From contig CADEFU010000003.1 in NCBI GenBank assembly GCA_902826695.1, positions 401,230 through 465,229 on the forward strand: DNA of 64,000 bases. Reading direction: 5' to 3'. This DNA is from an uncultured Alphaproteobacteria bacterium. GTDB lineage: Bacteria; Pseudomonadota; Alphaproteobacteria; Micropepsales; Micropepsaceae. Both the position numbers and the translations under genes were made by a program. The notes beneath the pieces were generated by a model, which saw only the letters and a program-made list of their open reading frames with translations, did no database searches and was not told where the DNA came from. Below, piece by piece: positions 42,325 through 50,891 of this stretch. The stretch's first letter is position 1; each line of letters starts with the position of its first letter.

Positions 42325-43098
42325 TCACCCGCCCCCATAGCTAACCCCCAACCCCGCCCGCACATCGTTCTGGATCCCGTACGGCGGGATCGGATACCTG
42401 AGCCCGTTCTTCGCCAGCGCCTTCATCCCCTCGATCGCAACGCGCAGCTGCGCGGGCGAGAGCGCCATCAGCATCTCCTCGTCCGGCACGCCGCCATAGC
42501 GCCGCTCGGCGAAGCAGGGGAGCGACAACGACGGCTCGCCGGTCTTCAGCGCGCGTCCCCACGAGTCCGCGCACGCCGTTTCGCCCACGACGCTCCAATC
42601 GAAGCGCTTGTAGTTCCGGTACTGCAGCCCATTGATCAGGATGATCATCTGCCCAGGCGTCGCATAGACGAGGCAGATGTCCGGCGGATCGAGACGTCCG
42701 CTCGCCAGCGGCGCCACCGCCATCGCCTGGTACTTGCCATACGGCACGACGGAGAGCGCCTCTTGCCGCGCCCGCGCACTGGTCGCATCCTCATGCCAAA
42801 CACCGACATACTGTTTGCCGGACAACCACTCTTCGTCGTGCTCGGCAAGCCCGATCACCGCGCGGCACTGCGAGCCCGCAAGGTCCTCCGCGGTGATGCC
42901 GACCGTCCATCCAAGGCGCGAGGCCATCGACACGATCTGATCGGTCGTATGAACCGCCTTCGGCCGGCGGATCTTCGGAACCGCCGCCATATCCTCGGCA
43001 CGCTCGAACAACTTCATGCCGATGACGGTCGTCTTGAGCCGAAGCAGCGCATTCAACTCGTCGACCAAACTTTGATAGGCATTCGGCGCGTCGGGCAT
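42325..43098 (-). CDS. DUF169 family protein
   Basis: A 257-residue protein with the DUF169 pattern: LVDELNALLRLKTTVIGMKL at the start, GSQCRAVIGL, VVPYGKYQAMAVAPL, and GVPDEEMLMALSP near the end. The family is cytoplasmic and of unknown biochemical function; several members lie beside redox or C1 metabolism genes. No partner is evident here. Confidence 0.8.
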   Translation of the reverse strand: MPDAPNAYQSLVDELNALLRLKTTVIGMKLFERAEDMAAVPKIRRPKAVHTTDQIVSMASRLGWTVGITAEDLAGSQCRAVIGLAEHDEEWLSGKQYVGVWHEDATSARARQEALSVVPYGKYQAMAVAPLASGRLDPPDICLVYATPGQMIILINGLQYRNYKRFDWSVVGETACADSWGRALKTGEPSLSLPCFAERRYGGVPDEEMLMALSPAQLRVAIEGMKALAKNGLRYPIPPYGIQNDVRAGLGVSYGGG

Positions 43099-43159
43099 GT
43101 CGTGAGTCCTCCAGGTACGAAGGTCTCACGATACGTTCAATTGCTGCGAAGTCGAGGCC

Positions 43160-44863
43160 TTAGAACCGGCTCTGCGTCAGCTCCACATCGGCGCGCGCCC
43201 ACGCTTGGCGGAACTGAGCATCGATCGCGCCCGCCGCGCCGCCCCGACGCTGGAGCTTCAGCGCCTCGCGAAGCCCGAACAGCGACCAGCCGTTTTTCGT
43301 CCATTCCTTCAAGTCCTCGCGATAGACCGCCTCCGCCGCCTTCGCTTGGTTCGCCTTCAGGAGAGCCGCACCCAAGTACTGGCGCACCGGGAAATCCCAC
43401 CACGGCGGCTCCATGTAGGGCAGGGCGTCTTGCGTCCGCGCCGCGACGCGCAGCTTCGCGATAGCGGCATTCATCCGGCCCTCGGCCAGTGCGATGTCCG
43501 CGGCCGCGACGTTGGCCGCGATCTTGACGAGTTGTTCCCCCGGCACGGCAAAGCCGGCGAACCGCTTTGCGTCGTCCGCACTGAACGAGGTTTCGATCTT
43601 CGGAAACGCGGCCTTCGCCTGTTTCAGGTCGCCCTTGGCGGCGAAGGCGCGCGCCCGGGCGTAGTGCCAGATCGCGGTCGCGAAGTGCAGTGCCTTGTCG
43701 GGCGCCGGCGTCGCCAGCACATCGTCCCACTTGCCAAAGCGAAGTTGCGTGTAGATCAGCGTCGGCGTGAAGATCTCGACGCCCGGCACCTCGCGCGCCA
43801 TTCCAGCCGGCACCTTATCGACGACCATCTTCGCGTATTCGAGTGCCGTTGCGGACCGGCCCTCCGTCGTCGCCGCCGTCCACACGAAGTGCAGATTGTG
43901 GATGTAGTACATCCCCGCGTACATGCCGCGGTCGTTCGTGACGTCGAAATAAGTCTCGTCCGCCTTCGCCGCCTGCTTGTTTAGCTCCACCGACTCTTCA
44001 TAGCGACCGACGCGATTGTAGATATGCGTTGGCATATGCACGATGTGGCCCGCACCGGGCATCAGCGCAGCGAGCTTTTCGGCGGGCTTTTCCGCACGCT
44101 TCGGATCGGCCTTCTCCACCGCATGAATGTAGAGATGGATCGCGCCGGGATGGTTCGGCGCCTTCTTCAACACCGCCTCGATCGTCGGCACCAGCTCTTC
44201 GACGCCCGCATTGGCGGTCTTGTTGTCCGCCTTCCAGTAGTCCCACGGCGTCGTGTCCATCAGCGCCTCCGCGTACAGCACCTGCGCGTCGAGATCGTCC
44301 GGATACTTCCGCGCCACCTCCCGCATCGCCGCCGCGAACGCTTTGTCGAGCGCCGCGCGGTCCGCCTTTGGATCGGTGGAGTAGCGCTTCGCTAATGCCG
44401 CGATGTAATCGCGCTCTGCCGCGCTCGCGCCGCCCGCCAGCCGCTGCGCGTTCGCAATCGCTTCGTTCGCGGGCGTTAGCGCCTCGGGCATCATCGGCAT
44501 GTTGATGTTGGGGCCGTGCGCGAACGCAATCCCCCACCAGCACATCGCGCAGTTGGCGTCGCGCTTCAGCGCTTCCTGAAACGCCGCGATCGCCGCCGCA
44601 TGATTGAAGTTGAAAAGCTGGCGATAGCCCTGATCGAAGTAAGCCTGCGCTTCCGCCGATGAGGTCGTGATCTTGTGCGAATGCGTGCCCAGCGTGGCGA
44701 GGAGTGGCGTCTTCACCGCGCCGCCACCATGAGCGCCGTGTGCTCCATGCGCGCCGCCGGCATGCATATCGTCCACGTCGTCGAGACATCCGGCAAGCGG
44801 CAGGGTCAGCATCGTACTGAGCAACAGGGCAGAGGAAAGTTTGAAAATCTGTGTCATGGACAT
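43160..44863 (-). CDS. TPR-containing lipoprotein
   Basis: A 567-residue protein with a lipoprotein signal (LPLAGC), a His/Gly-rich spacer (AGGAHGAHGAHGGG), then repeated helix pairs of TPR type (FNHAAAIAAFQEALKRDANC, YEESVELNKQAAKADETY). The first repeat contains CAMCWWGIAFAHGPN. It is envelope-bound and may act as a protein-interaction scaffold. The gene is divergent from the prolyl-oligopeptidase-family lipoprotein gene. Confidence 0.8.
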   Translation of the reverse strand: MSMTQIFKLSSALLLSTMLTLPLAGCLDDVDDMHAGGAHGAHGAHGGGAVKTPLLATLGTHSHKITTSSAEAQAYFDQGYRQLFNFNHAAAIAAFQEALKRDANCAMCWWGIAFAHGPNINMPMMPEALTPANEAIANAQRLAGGASAAERDYIAALAKRYSTDPKADRAALDKAFAAAMREVARKYPDDLDAQVLYAEALMDTTPWDYWKADNKTANAGVEELVPTIEAVLKKAPNHPGAIHLYIHAVEKADPKRAEKPAEKLAALMPGAGHIVHMPTHIYNRVGRYEESVELNKQAAKADETYFDVTNDRGMYAGMYYIHNLHFVWTAATTEGRSATALEYAKMVVDKVPAGMAREVPGVEIFTPTLIYTQLRFGKWDDVLATPAPDKALHFATAIWHYARARAFAAKGDLKQAKAAFPKIETSFSADDAKRFAGFAVPGEQLVKIAANVAAADIALAEGRMNAAIAKLRVAARTQDALPYMEPPWWDFPVRQYLGAALLKANQAKAAEAVYREDLKEWTKNGWSLFGLREALKLQRRGGAAGAIDAQFRQAWARADVELTQSRF

Positions 44864-45133
44864 GCGTCCTTGTGTTGTTCGTGCGCGGAAGTACGGACCG
44901 ATGGGCTCCGCTTCAACTGCACTCTTGGTACAGCTGATGGCGATCACGGTCGCGGTATACACCCGTGTTCGGCCCGCCACCACCTCCGCTGGGCGGCTGG
45001 AATCCGCGCGAATCGGCCCGTTATGTCCCCGCGGTGACAATTGTGGTCGGCCTGCTGACGCAGCGCACTCTTTCCTCGCCAACCGGCTTTCGCCATAAGA
45101 ACAGCCGGTCTTTTGAACCAAGGTGACCATGAT

Positions 45134-47203
45134 ATGCGCTTTCTCCTGTTCGTTGCAGCACTTGGCCTCAGCGCGTGCGCATCCGTGAGCACAGGAAGCG
45201 ACGATCCCAACATCTGGCTTGAGGATGTACACGGCGCGCGGCCGCTGGAGTGGGTAAAGGGTGAAAACGCAAAGGCCGCCGCCCGCCTCGACGGCGACAA
45301 GCGCTTCGCCTCCTACCGCAAGGAAGCGCTCGCGATCCTCACCGCCAAGGACCGCCTGTCGTACCCCGGCTTCCGTGCCGGCGGCGTCGACAATCTCTGG
45401 CAGGACGCGAAGCACCCGCACGGGCTGTGGCGCCACGCCTCGCTGGCCTCCTACCGCGCCGGCAAGCCGCGTTGGCAAACCGTGCTCGACCTCGACGCGC
45501 TGTCGAAGGGCGAAGGCAAGAACTGGTTTTTGAAGGGCGCCGACTGCCTGCCGCCGGATGAGCGCCTATGCCTGCTCCGCCTCTCCGACGGCGGCGGCGA
45601 CGCCGTCGAACTGCGCGAGTTCGACACCACGACGAAGACGTTCGTAAAGGACGGTTTCCACCTCGACCGCGCCAAGCAAAACGTCGACTGGGTCGACCGC
45701 GACACGCTGCTGATCGCCAAGCCCACCTCCGACGCCGACACGACCGAGTCGGGCTACCCCTTCGTGATCCGCGAGTTGAAACGAGGCCAAACCTGGGCCC
45801 AAGCGAAAGAGGTGTTCCGCGGCGAACGCAAAGACACGCTCGTCGCGCCGCAAGTCGTGCGCGACGCAAACGGCAAGGTCGTAGCCGTCCTGGCGCAACG
45901 CCGCGTCGGCTTTTTCGAGGCGGAATACTACGTGCTCGACGGCGGTAAGCGGACCAAGCTCAATCTCCCGCAGCGAGCGGACTTTCACGGCTTCGTCGAT
46001 GGGGCGCTGATCTTCTCGCTGCAAGAAAAGTTTCTCAACTTCGAGTCCGGCGCTTTGGTGGCGCTCGATCTCGCGTCGCAAGGCGCATCGGCAACGCCTC
46101 AGCTTGTCATGCAGCCGGGCGCCAGCCAAACGATCGATGACGTGCACACGACGAAGAACCACGTCGTCGTGCAACTGCTGGACAACGTGACGGGTGCCGT
46201 CGAAGCCTATGCGCGCAACGGCAAAGCCTGGCAAGGCAAGCGCCTGAACCTACCTGCCAATGCCCAGCTCATCATTCGCGCCGCACAGAAATCCGGTTCG
46301 CTGATGTTCCTCACCTCCGAAGGCTTCCTCAACCCGACGACGCTCTGGTGGGCTGACGCTTCGACGGCAAAGGTCGGCGCCATTCGTGCGCTTCCCGCGC
46401 GGTTCAAGTCAGCGACGCACGTTGTGGAACAGAACTGGGCGACCTCGCGCGACGGCACGAAGATTCCCTACTTCCTCGTCCGGCCGAAGAAGACGAAGGC
46501 CGACGGCGCAACGCCGACGATCCTCTACGGCTATGGCGGCTTCCAAATCTCAAAGCCGCCGGCCTACATCCCCGAGATGGGCAAGCTCTGGCTCGAACGC
46601 GGCGGCGCATATGTGATCGCAAACATCCGCGGCGGCGGCGAGTTCGGCCCCGCCTGGCACCAATCTGCCTTGCGTGAGAACCGGCAACGCGCCTTCGACG
46701 ACTTCGCCGCCGTTGCCGAAGACCTGATCGCGCGCAAGGTGACGAGCCCGCGCCGCCTCGGCATCTACGGCCGCTCGAACGGCGGCGTGCTGACGACGGT
46801 GTCGATGACGCAGCGCCCGGACCTCTTCAACGCGGTCGTGGTCGAAAGCCCGCTCGTCGACATGCTGCGCTATCACAAGCTCTCCGCCGGCGCCTCCTGG
46901 GTGAGCGAATACGGCAACCCCGACGTGCCCGGCGACCGCACGTTCATCGCCGCGTACTCTGGCTACCAAAAGCTGAAGCCGGGCGTGAAATACCCTGAGC
47001 CCTACGTCACCACGAACACCGAGGACGACCGCGTCCACCCCGGCCACGCCCGCAAGTTCTCGGCCAAGCTCGCCGAACTGGGCGCGCCCTACATCTATTA
47101 CGAGAACACGTTCGGCGGACACTCGAACGACGCCGACCCGGCGATGAACGCCGATCGCTGGGCTAAGCACTACATCTACCTCACACAGAAGCTGATGGAT
47201 TGA
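45134..47203 (+). CDS. Prolyl oligopeptidase family serine peptidase, lipoprotein
   Basis: A 689-residue S9A-type enzyme. The lipobox is LGLSAC (Cys at residue 15). An N-terminal beta-propeller is followed by an alpha/beta-hydrolase domain with nucleophile IYGRSNGGVLTTV, Asp in NTEDDRVHPGHARKF and His in FGGHSNDAD. It cleaves after proline in short peptides, probably in the periplasm. AAGGTGA lies 7 nt before ATG 45134. Confidence 0.9.
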   Translation: MRFLLFVAALGLSACASVSTGSDDPNIWLEDVHGARPLEWVKGENAKAAARLDGDKRFASYRKEALAILTAKDRLSYPGFRAGGVDNLWQDAKHPHGLWRHASLASYRAGKPRWQTVLDLDALSKGEGKNWFLKGADCLPPDERLCLLRLSDGGGDAVELREFDTTTKTFVKDGFHLDRAKQNVDWVDRDTLLIAKPTSDADTTESGYPFVIRELKRGQTWAQAKEVFRGERKDTLVAPQVVRDANGKVVAVLAQRRVGFFEAEYYVLDGGKRTKLNLPQRADFHGFVDGALIFSLQEKFLNFESGALVALDLASQGASATPQLVMQPGASQTIDDVHTTKNHVVVQLLDNVTGAVEAYARNGKAWQGKRLNLPANAQLIIRAAQKSGSLMFLTSEGFLNPTTLWWADASTAKVGAIRALPARFKSATHVVEQNWATSRDGTKIPYFLVRPKKTKADGATPTILYGYGGFQISKPPAYIPEMGKLWLERGGAYVIANIRGGGEFGPAWHQSALRENRQRAFDDFAAVAEDLIARKVTSPRRLGIYGRSNGGVLTTVSMTQRPDLFNAVVVESPLVDMLRYHKLSAGASWVSEYGNPDVPGDRTFIAAYSGYQKLKPGVKYPEPYVTTNTEDDRVHPGHARKFSAKLAELGAPYIYYENTFGGHSNDADPAMNADRWAKHYIYLTQKLMD

Positions 47204-47219
47204 GCGCTCTGCAAAGCTT

Positions 47220-47361
47220 GTCATCCCGGACGTTAGCGAAGCCCGCCGCAAGTGAGGCGCGGCGTAGCTTACGAGCCGGGACCCAGGGGAGACACGCTGA
47301 GCAGTGACACCGTGCCTGTCACGCCTGGGTCCCGGCTCGCGCTTCGCTTGGCCGGGATGAC
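47220..47361. repeat. Nested inverted-repeat element
   Basis: Inner arms CGAGCCGGGACCCAGG (47272-47287) and its perfect complement (47324-47339) flank 36 bp. Outer arms GTCATCCCGG (47220-47229) and CCGGGATGAC (47352-47361) enclose them. The same ATCCCGG/GGGACCCAGG words occur in dispersed alphaproteobacterial repeats. It lies 17 bp after the peptidase stop and 33 bp before the amidase stop, between convergent genes, so it may act as a bidirectional terminator. Confidence 0.7.
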
Positions 47362-47393
47362 AACAGTGGGGTGGTCGCGACCGCGTCCGTCAG

Positions 47394-48794
47394 TCACCAC
47401 GTCGGATCGATCGGCGTGACCGGCGCCTCGCGGAACTCGATCAACTCGCCCGCGTTCAAGCACAAATCCTCGCGGAACCGGCGCGACACGATCTGGATGC
47501 CGATCGGCAGCCCGTCATGCGTGCCCATCGGCAGTGCCAGACCGGGGAAGCCCAGCACCGGCAGAGAGATCTGATACTTCATCGCCGCGAGCAGTCGCTT
47601 CACCGCCGGCACACCCTGTTTGTCGAGATCGAAGGGCAGGGCATGCTCCGCACACGCCGGCAGAATGATGAGCGGATACTTGTCGAGAAACACCTGCCAC
47701 TTGATCAGAAGCGCGTCGCGCTCCCGCAGACCCGCCTGATACTTCGCGACATCGGCAGTGCCCTTGATCTCGGTGAGCGCCTCGACGAAGCGCCCCATGT
47801 CCTCATCGCCCGTCGCCGGAACGAACGGCCTGAGCATCGAGCCGATCTCCGAGAACGCCAAGTCCGACCACAGATCGGCAACCCGGTCGATATCGGGCGG
47901 CGACACCTCGTCGACCTCGTAGCCCATCTCGCGCAAGTGCGACGCCGCGCGCCGCATCGCTGCCTTCGTCGCGGCGGGCAAGGCGTCGTCGATCGCGACC
48001 GCCACGTCGAGCGGCGCACGCAGCGGCCCCTGGTCGAGCGGCGCCGGCACCCATGTCGGATCGCGCGGATCGCCCTCCGCCATCAGGCGGAGCGCACAGC
48101 GCAAGTCGCGCACGGAGCGCGCCATCGGCCCGTTCACCGACATCAACTGCGCTGCAAACGCGCGCGGCACCGTCGACGTAGCGTTGTAGGCCGGTACGCG
48201 CCCCACGCTCGGCCGCAAACCCGCAACGCCGTTGCAGTACGACGGCCAGCGGATCGAGCCGCCGATATCGTTCCCCTGCGCCAGCGCGCCGATGCCCACG
48301 GCAAGGCTCGCACCAGCGCCGCCCGAAGAGCCGCCGCACGTCACGTCCTTGCGCCACGGATTGAGCGTGAGGCCGTGCAGGGCGTTGTCCGTCATCGCGC
48401 GCATCGCAAACGCTGGCGAGTTGGTCCGCCCGATCACGATCGCGCCCGCCCGTCGCAAACTGCCGATCGGCGGTGCGTCTTCTTTCGCGATCAAATCCTT
48501 GAAGAGCTTCACGCCATTGTCGGTCGGAAGCCCGGCCTGATCGGTGTTGATCTTCGTCGTGATCGGCACGCCATGCAGCGGCCCGCAACCGTCGCCGCGC
48601 GCCATCGCTTGATCGGCGCGATCCGCTTCTGCGCGCGCCTGATCGTGCAGCGACCGCACGACGGCATTGATCTTCGGGTTCACGGCGTCGAGCCGCGCGA
48701 GGTGCGCCTCAACCGCTTCCTTCGCGGAGATTTGCTTCTTCCGGATCAGCTTGGCCGTATCGGTGGCGTCGAGCGCCCAAATCGGTTTGGTCAT
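47394..48794 (-). CDS. Amidase (amidase-signature family)
   Basis: A 466-residue hydrolase with the Ser-cisSer-Lys triad of the amidase-signature family: Lys81 in GVPITTKINT, Ser156 in TCGGSSGGAG, and nucleophile Ser180 in NDIGGSIRWP. Spacing is normal. Cytoplasmic. The substrate is unspecified; the absence of GatB/GatC genes makes GatA unlikely. Its start is 4 bp from the end of the crotonase gene, so they are one operon. Confidence 0.9.
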   Translation of the reverse strand: MTKPIWALDATDTAKLIRKKQISAKEAVEAHLARLDAVNPKINAVVRSLHDQARAEADRADQAMARGDGCGPLHGVPITTKINTDQAGLPTDNGVKLFKDLIAKEDAPPIGSLRRAGAIVIGRTNSPAFAMRAMTDNALHGLTLNPWRKDVTCGGSSGGAGASLAVGIGALAQGNDIGGSIRWPSYCNGVAGLRPSVGRVPAYNATSTVPRAFAAQLMSVNGPMARSVRDLRCALRLMAEGDPRDPTWVPAPLDQGPLRAPLDVAVAIDDALPAATKAAMRRAASHLREMGYEVDEVSPPDIDRVADLWSDLAFSEIGSMLRPFVPATGDEDMGRFVEALTEIKGTADVAKYQAGLRERDALLIKWQVFLDKYPLIILPACAEHALPFDLDKQGVPAVKRLLAAMKYQISLPVLGFPGLALPMGTHDGLPIGIQIVSRRFREDLCLNAGELIEFREAPVTPIDPTW

Positions 48795-48798
48795 GAGG

Positions 48799-49575
48799 TC
48801 ACGCCTTCTGCGCCTGGCCGCGCGCTCGAACCGCCTCGCGTCGCTTCTCGATCTCCTCCGCGCTCACCGCCTTGTTCGCCGCTGCCGACAGCCGCCGTTC
48901 CGTCACCATCGCCTCGCCAAACGGTTGCGCGTACCCGTCGTCGATAATCTTCTTGTAGGCAGCCAGGCACGCCGGCACGAGCGAGAGCATGTCCTGAGCC
49001 AACTTCAAGCTCTGCGGGATCAACTCCGCCGGCGGCACCACGCGATTGACCATCCCCCAGTCGTAAGCCTGCGCCGCACTCATAAAGTTGCCGGAGAGCG
49101 ACAGCTCTTTCGCCCGGTAAATCCCAATCGTCCGCGACAAGCGCTGCGAAAGTCCCCACCCTGGCATGATTCCAACCCGCCCATGCGTGTCCGCAAATCG
49201 CGCTTCGCTCGAGCAAATGAGAACATCGCACGCGAGCGCCACCTCGAACCCGCCTGTAATCGCGACCCCGTTGATCGCCCCAATGATCGGTCCCGAGAAC
49301 CGCGCCATAGATGTCACCGGATCGCGCGTTTCGACCGACCCGGAAACGGAATTCGCGCCGCTCCCCAACTCCTTCAAATCAAGCCCCGCGCAAAAAGCCT
49401 TCCCCGCACCCGTCAGCACGATAACGCGCGTGCCTGGATCGGCCTCAAGCTTGTCGAACGTCTCCGCAATCGCATTGCGCAGCTCACGCGACAGCGCGTT
49501 CATCGCCTGCGGTCTGTTCAGCGTGACGAGTGCAGCCTCACCGTGCTTCTCGACCAGGATGACAGGTTCGGACAT
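48799..49575 (-). CDS. Enoyl-CoA hydratase/isomerase (crotonase family)
   Basis: A 258-residue crotonase. The oxyanion residues are in GAGKAFCAGLDLKEL and ACDVLICSSEARFADTHGRV. The second catalytic Glu of typical hydratases is not obvious (HGRVGIMPGWG), so it may catalyse a related isomerase or hydrolase step. The size fits a single-domain crotonase. It is followed by the amidase gene in the same operon. Confidence 0.87.
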   Translation of the reverse strand: MSEPVILVEKHGEAALVTLNRPQAMNALSRELRNAIAETFDKLEADPGTRVIVLTGAGKAFCAGLDLKELGSGANSVSGSVETRDPVTSMARFSGPIIGAINGVAITGGFEVALACDVLICSSEARFADTHGRVGIMPGWGLSQRLSRTIGIYRAKELSLSGNFMSAAQAYDWGMVNRVVPPAELIPQSLKLAQDMLSLVPACLAAYKKIIDDGYAQPFGEAMVTERRLSAAANKAVSAEEIEKRREAVRARGQAQKA

Positions 49576-49623
49576 GATGCTCCTCTAACATGATGGCTGA
49601 TGCGCTAAGTGGAGACGATTGCG

Positions 49624-50037
49624 ATGCCGAGAGCAAGTGCCAAGCCCGGAAAGAAGTCGCCGAAACCGGCCAGCACGCCAAGCGACCTTGACGCCGACTT
49701 CAAACGCGTCGCCAAGGCCGCCAAGGCGACGAAGCTCCCCGCCATCGAAGAGGCAACCTCCTACGGCACGCCAAGCCTCAAGGTGAAAGGCAAGTTCCTC
49801 GCCCGCATCCGTGAGCCGGACATTCTGGTCCTGATGTGCTCGCTCGAGGAGAAGGAGTTCCTCATGGCACGCGCGCCAAAGATCTACTTCGAAATCGACC
49901 ACTACAAAGGTTGGCCCGCCGTTCTGATCCGGCTATCGAAGATCAAGGAAGACGAGCTCGAACACCGCATCACCGTCGCTTGGCATCTGCAAGCGCCGAA
50001 GAAGCTGGCAACCGAGGTAAGTGGGAAGGCGCGCTGA
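49624..50037 (+). CDS. YjbR/MmcQ-fold protein
   Basis: A 137-residue protein with a Lys/Pro-rich N-terminus and the YjbR/MmcQ core (EEATSYGTPSLKVKGKFLAR, ARAPKIYFEIDHYKGWPAVL). The fold is a small DNA-binding-like domain, often of unknown function. GGAG precedes ATG 49624. It is convergent with the aldolase gene (4-bp gap) and divergent from the crotonase gene. Confidence 0.8.
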   Translation: MPRASAKPGKKSPKPASTPSDLDADFKRVAKAAKATKLPAIEEATSYGTPSLKVKGKFLARIREPDILVLMCSLEEKEFLMARAPKIYFEIDHYKGWPAVLIRLSKIKEDELEHRITVAWHLQAPKKLATEVSGKAR

Positions 50038-50041
50038 CGAA

Positions 50042-50791
50042 CTACCCGAACTGCTTCCTGAGCGCAGCGCCCGCCCGAAGCAACCCGGCATCCGACACGC
50101 ACGTCACGAGATCGAATCCCTTCGCGAACATCTGCTTCGAGTACGCCGGGTCTACGCAGAAGATGCCGGCCTTGAGCCCCGCGCCCTTTGCCGTCGCCAA
50201 GATCTTGTCGATCGCCTTCACCACCACCGGATCGGTCTGGTCCATACGTCCCTCGCGCCCGAGCGAGAGGCCCAAATCCGATGGCCCGATGTAGAGCATA
50301 TCGAGCCCCTTTACCCCCGCGATGGCCTCGACGTTTTCAAGCCCCGCCGCCGTCTCGATCTGCACGATCGCAAGCAGCGTCTCGTTTGCCTTCGCGGCAT
50401 AGTCGTCGCCGTAGAACCGCGCCCGCATCGGTCCCATGCTGCGATAGCCAAGCGGCGCATACCGCATTGCGCCCACGAACCGTTCGCACTCTTCGCGCGT
50501 GTTCACGGTTGGGCAAATGATCCCCATTGCCCCCGCATCCGCCGCCCGCATCACTTCCGCCTGATCGTTCCAGCCGACACGCACGAGCGGCACGGCGGGC
50601 GTCGTCCCGATCGCGGTCAGCATCGCGACCATCTCTGAATAGCCCACGGCGCCATGCTGGGTGTCGACCGTGATCGAATCCCATCCCTGATGGCCAAGCG
50701 CCTCCGTTGCATACGTCGCCGCCAGCTGCGCCCACGCATTCGTCGCGGCTTTTCCGCTCGTCCAAAGGCTTCTGAGTTTGTTCTCGCGCAT
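50042..50791 (-). CDS. HpcH/HpaI aldolase/citrate lyase family protein
   Basis: A 249-residue TIM-barrel aldolase with VDTQHGAVGY (active-site His), a metal-binding Glu in VQIETAAGLENV and Asp in YIGPSDLGLSLG. The family cleaves 4-hydroxy-2-oxo acids such as 2-keto-3-deoxy sugars or HKD. The ATG at 50791 is used; an in-frame GTG at 50815 would start inside a terminator hairpin. That hairpin holds the likely ribosome-binding site. Confidence 0.85.
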   Translation of the reverse strand: MRENKLRSLWTSGKAATNAWAQLAATYATEALGHQGWDSITVDTQHGAVGYSEMVAMLTAIGTTPAVPLVRVGWNDQAEVMRAADAGAMGIICPTVNTREECERFVGAMRYAPLGYRSMGPMRARFYGDDYAAKANETLLAIVQIETAAGLENVEAIAGVKGLDMLYIGPSDLGLSLGREGRMDQTDPVVVKAIDKILATAKGAGLKAGIFCVDPAYSKQMFAKGFDLVTCVSDAGLLRAGAALRKQFG

Positions 50792-50792
50792 G

Positions 50793-50825
50793 AAAAAGGA
50801 CGCCTCGTTGTTCACGAAGGCGTCC
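50793..50825 (-). terminator. Hairpin terminator overlapping the aldolase ribosome-binding site
   Basis: On the minus strand GGACGCCT (50818-50825) pairs with AGGCGTCC (50798-50805) and is followed by TTTTT (50793-50797), then C and the ATG. It should end the DEAD-box helicase transcript. GAGG within the 3' arm is the only Shine-Dalgarno-like sequence for the aldolase. Confidence 0.75.
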
Positions 50826-50891
50826 CTAACACGAGGTTAGCAATCCGTCACCCCTCTCCCGCCCATGAGGGCGGGCGAGGGATCGCGCGTA

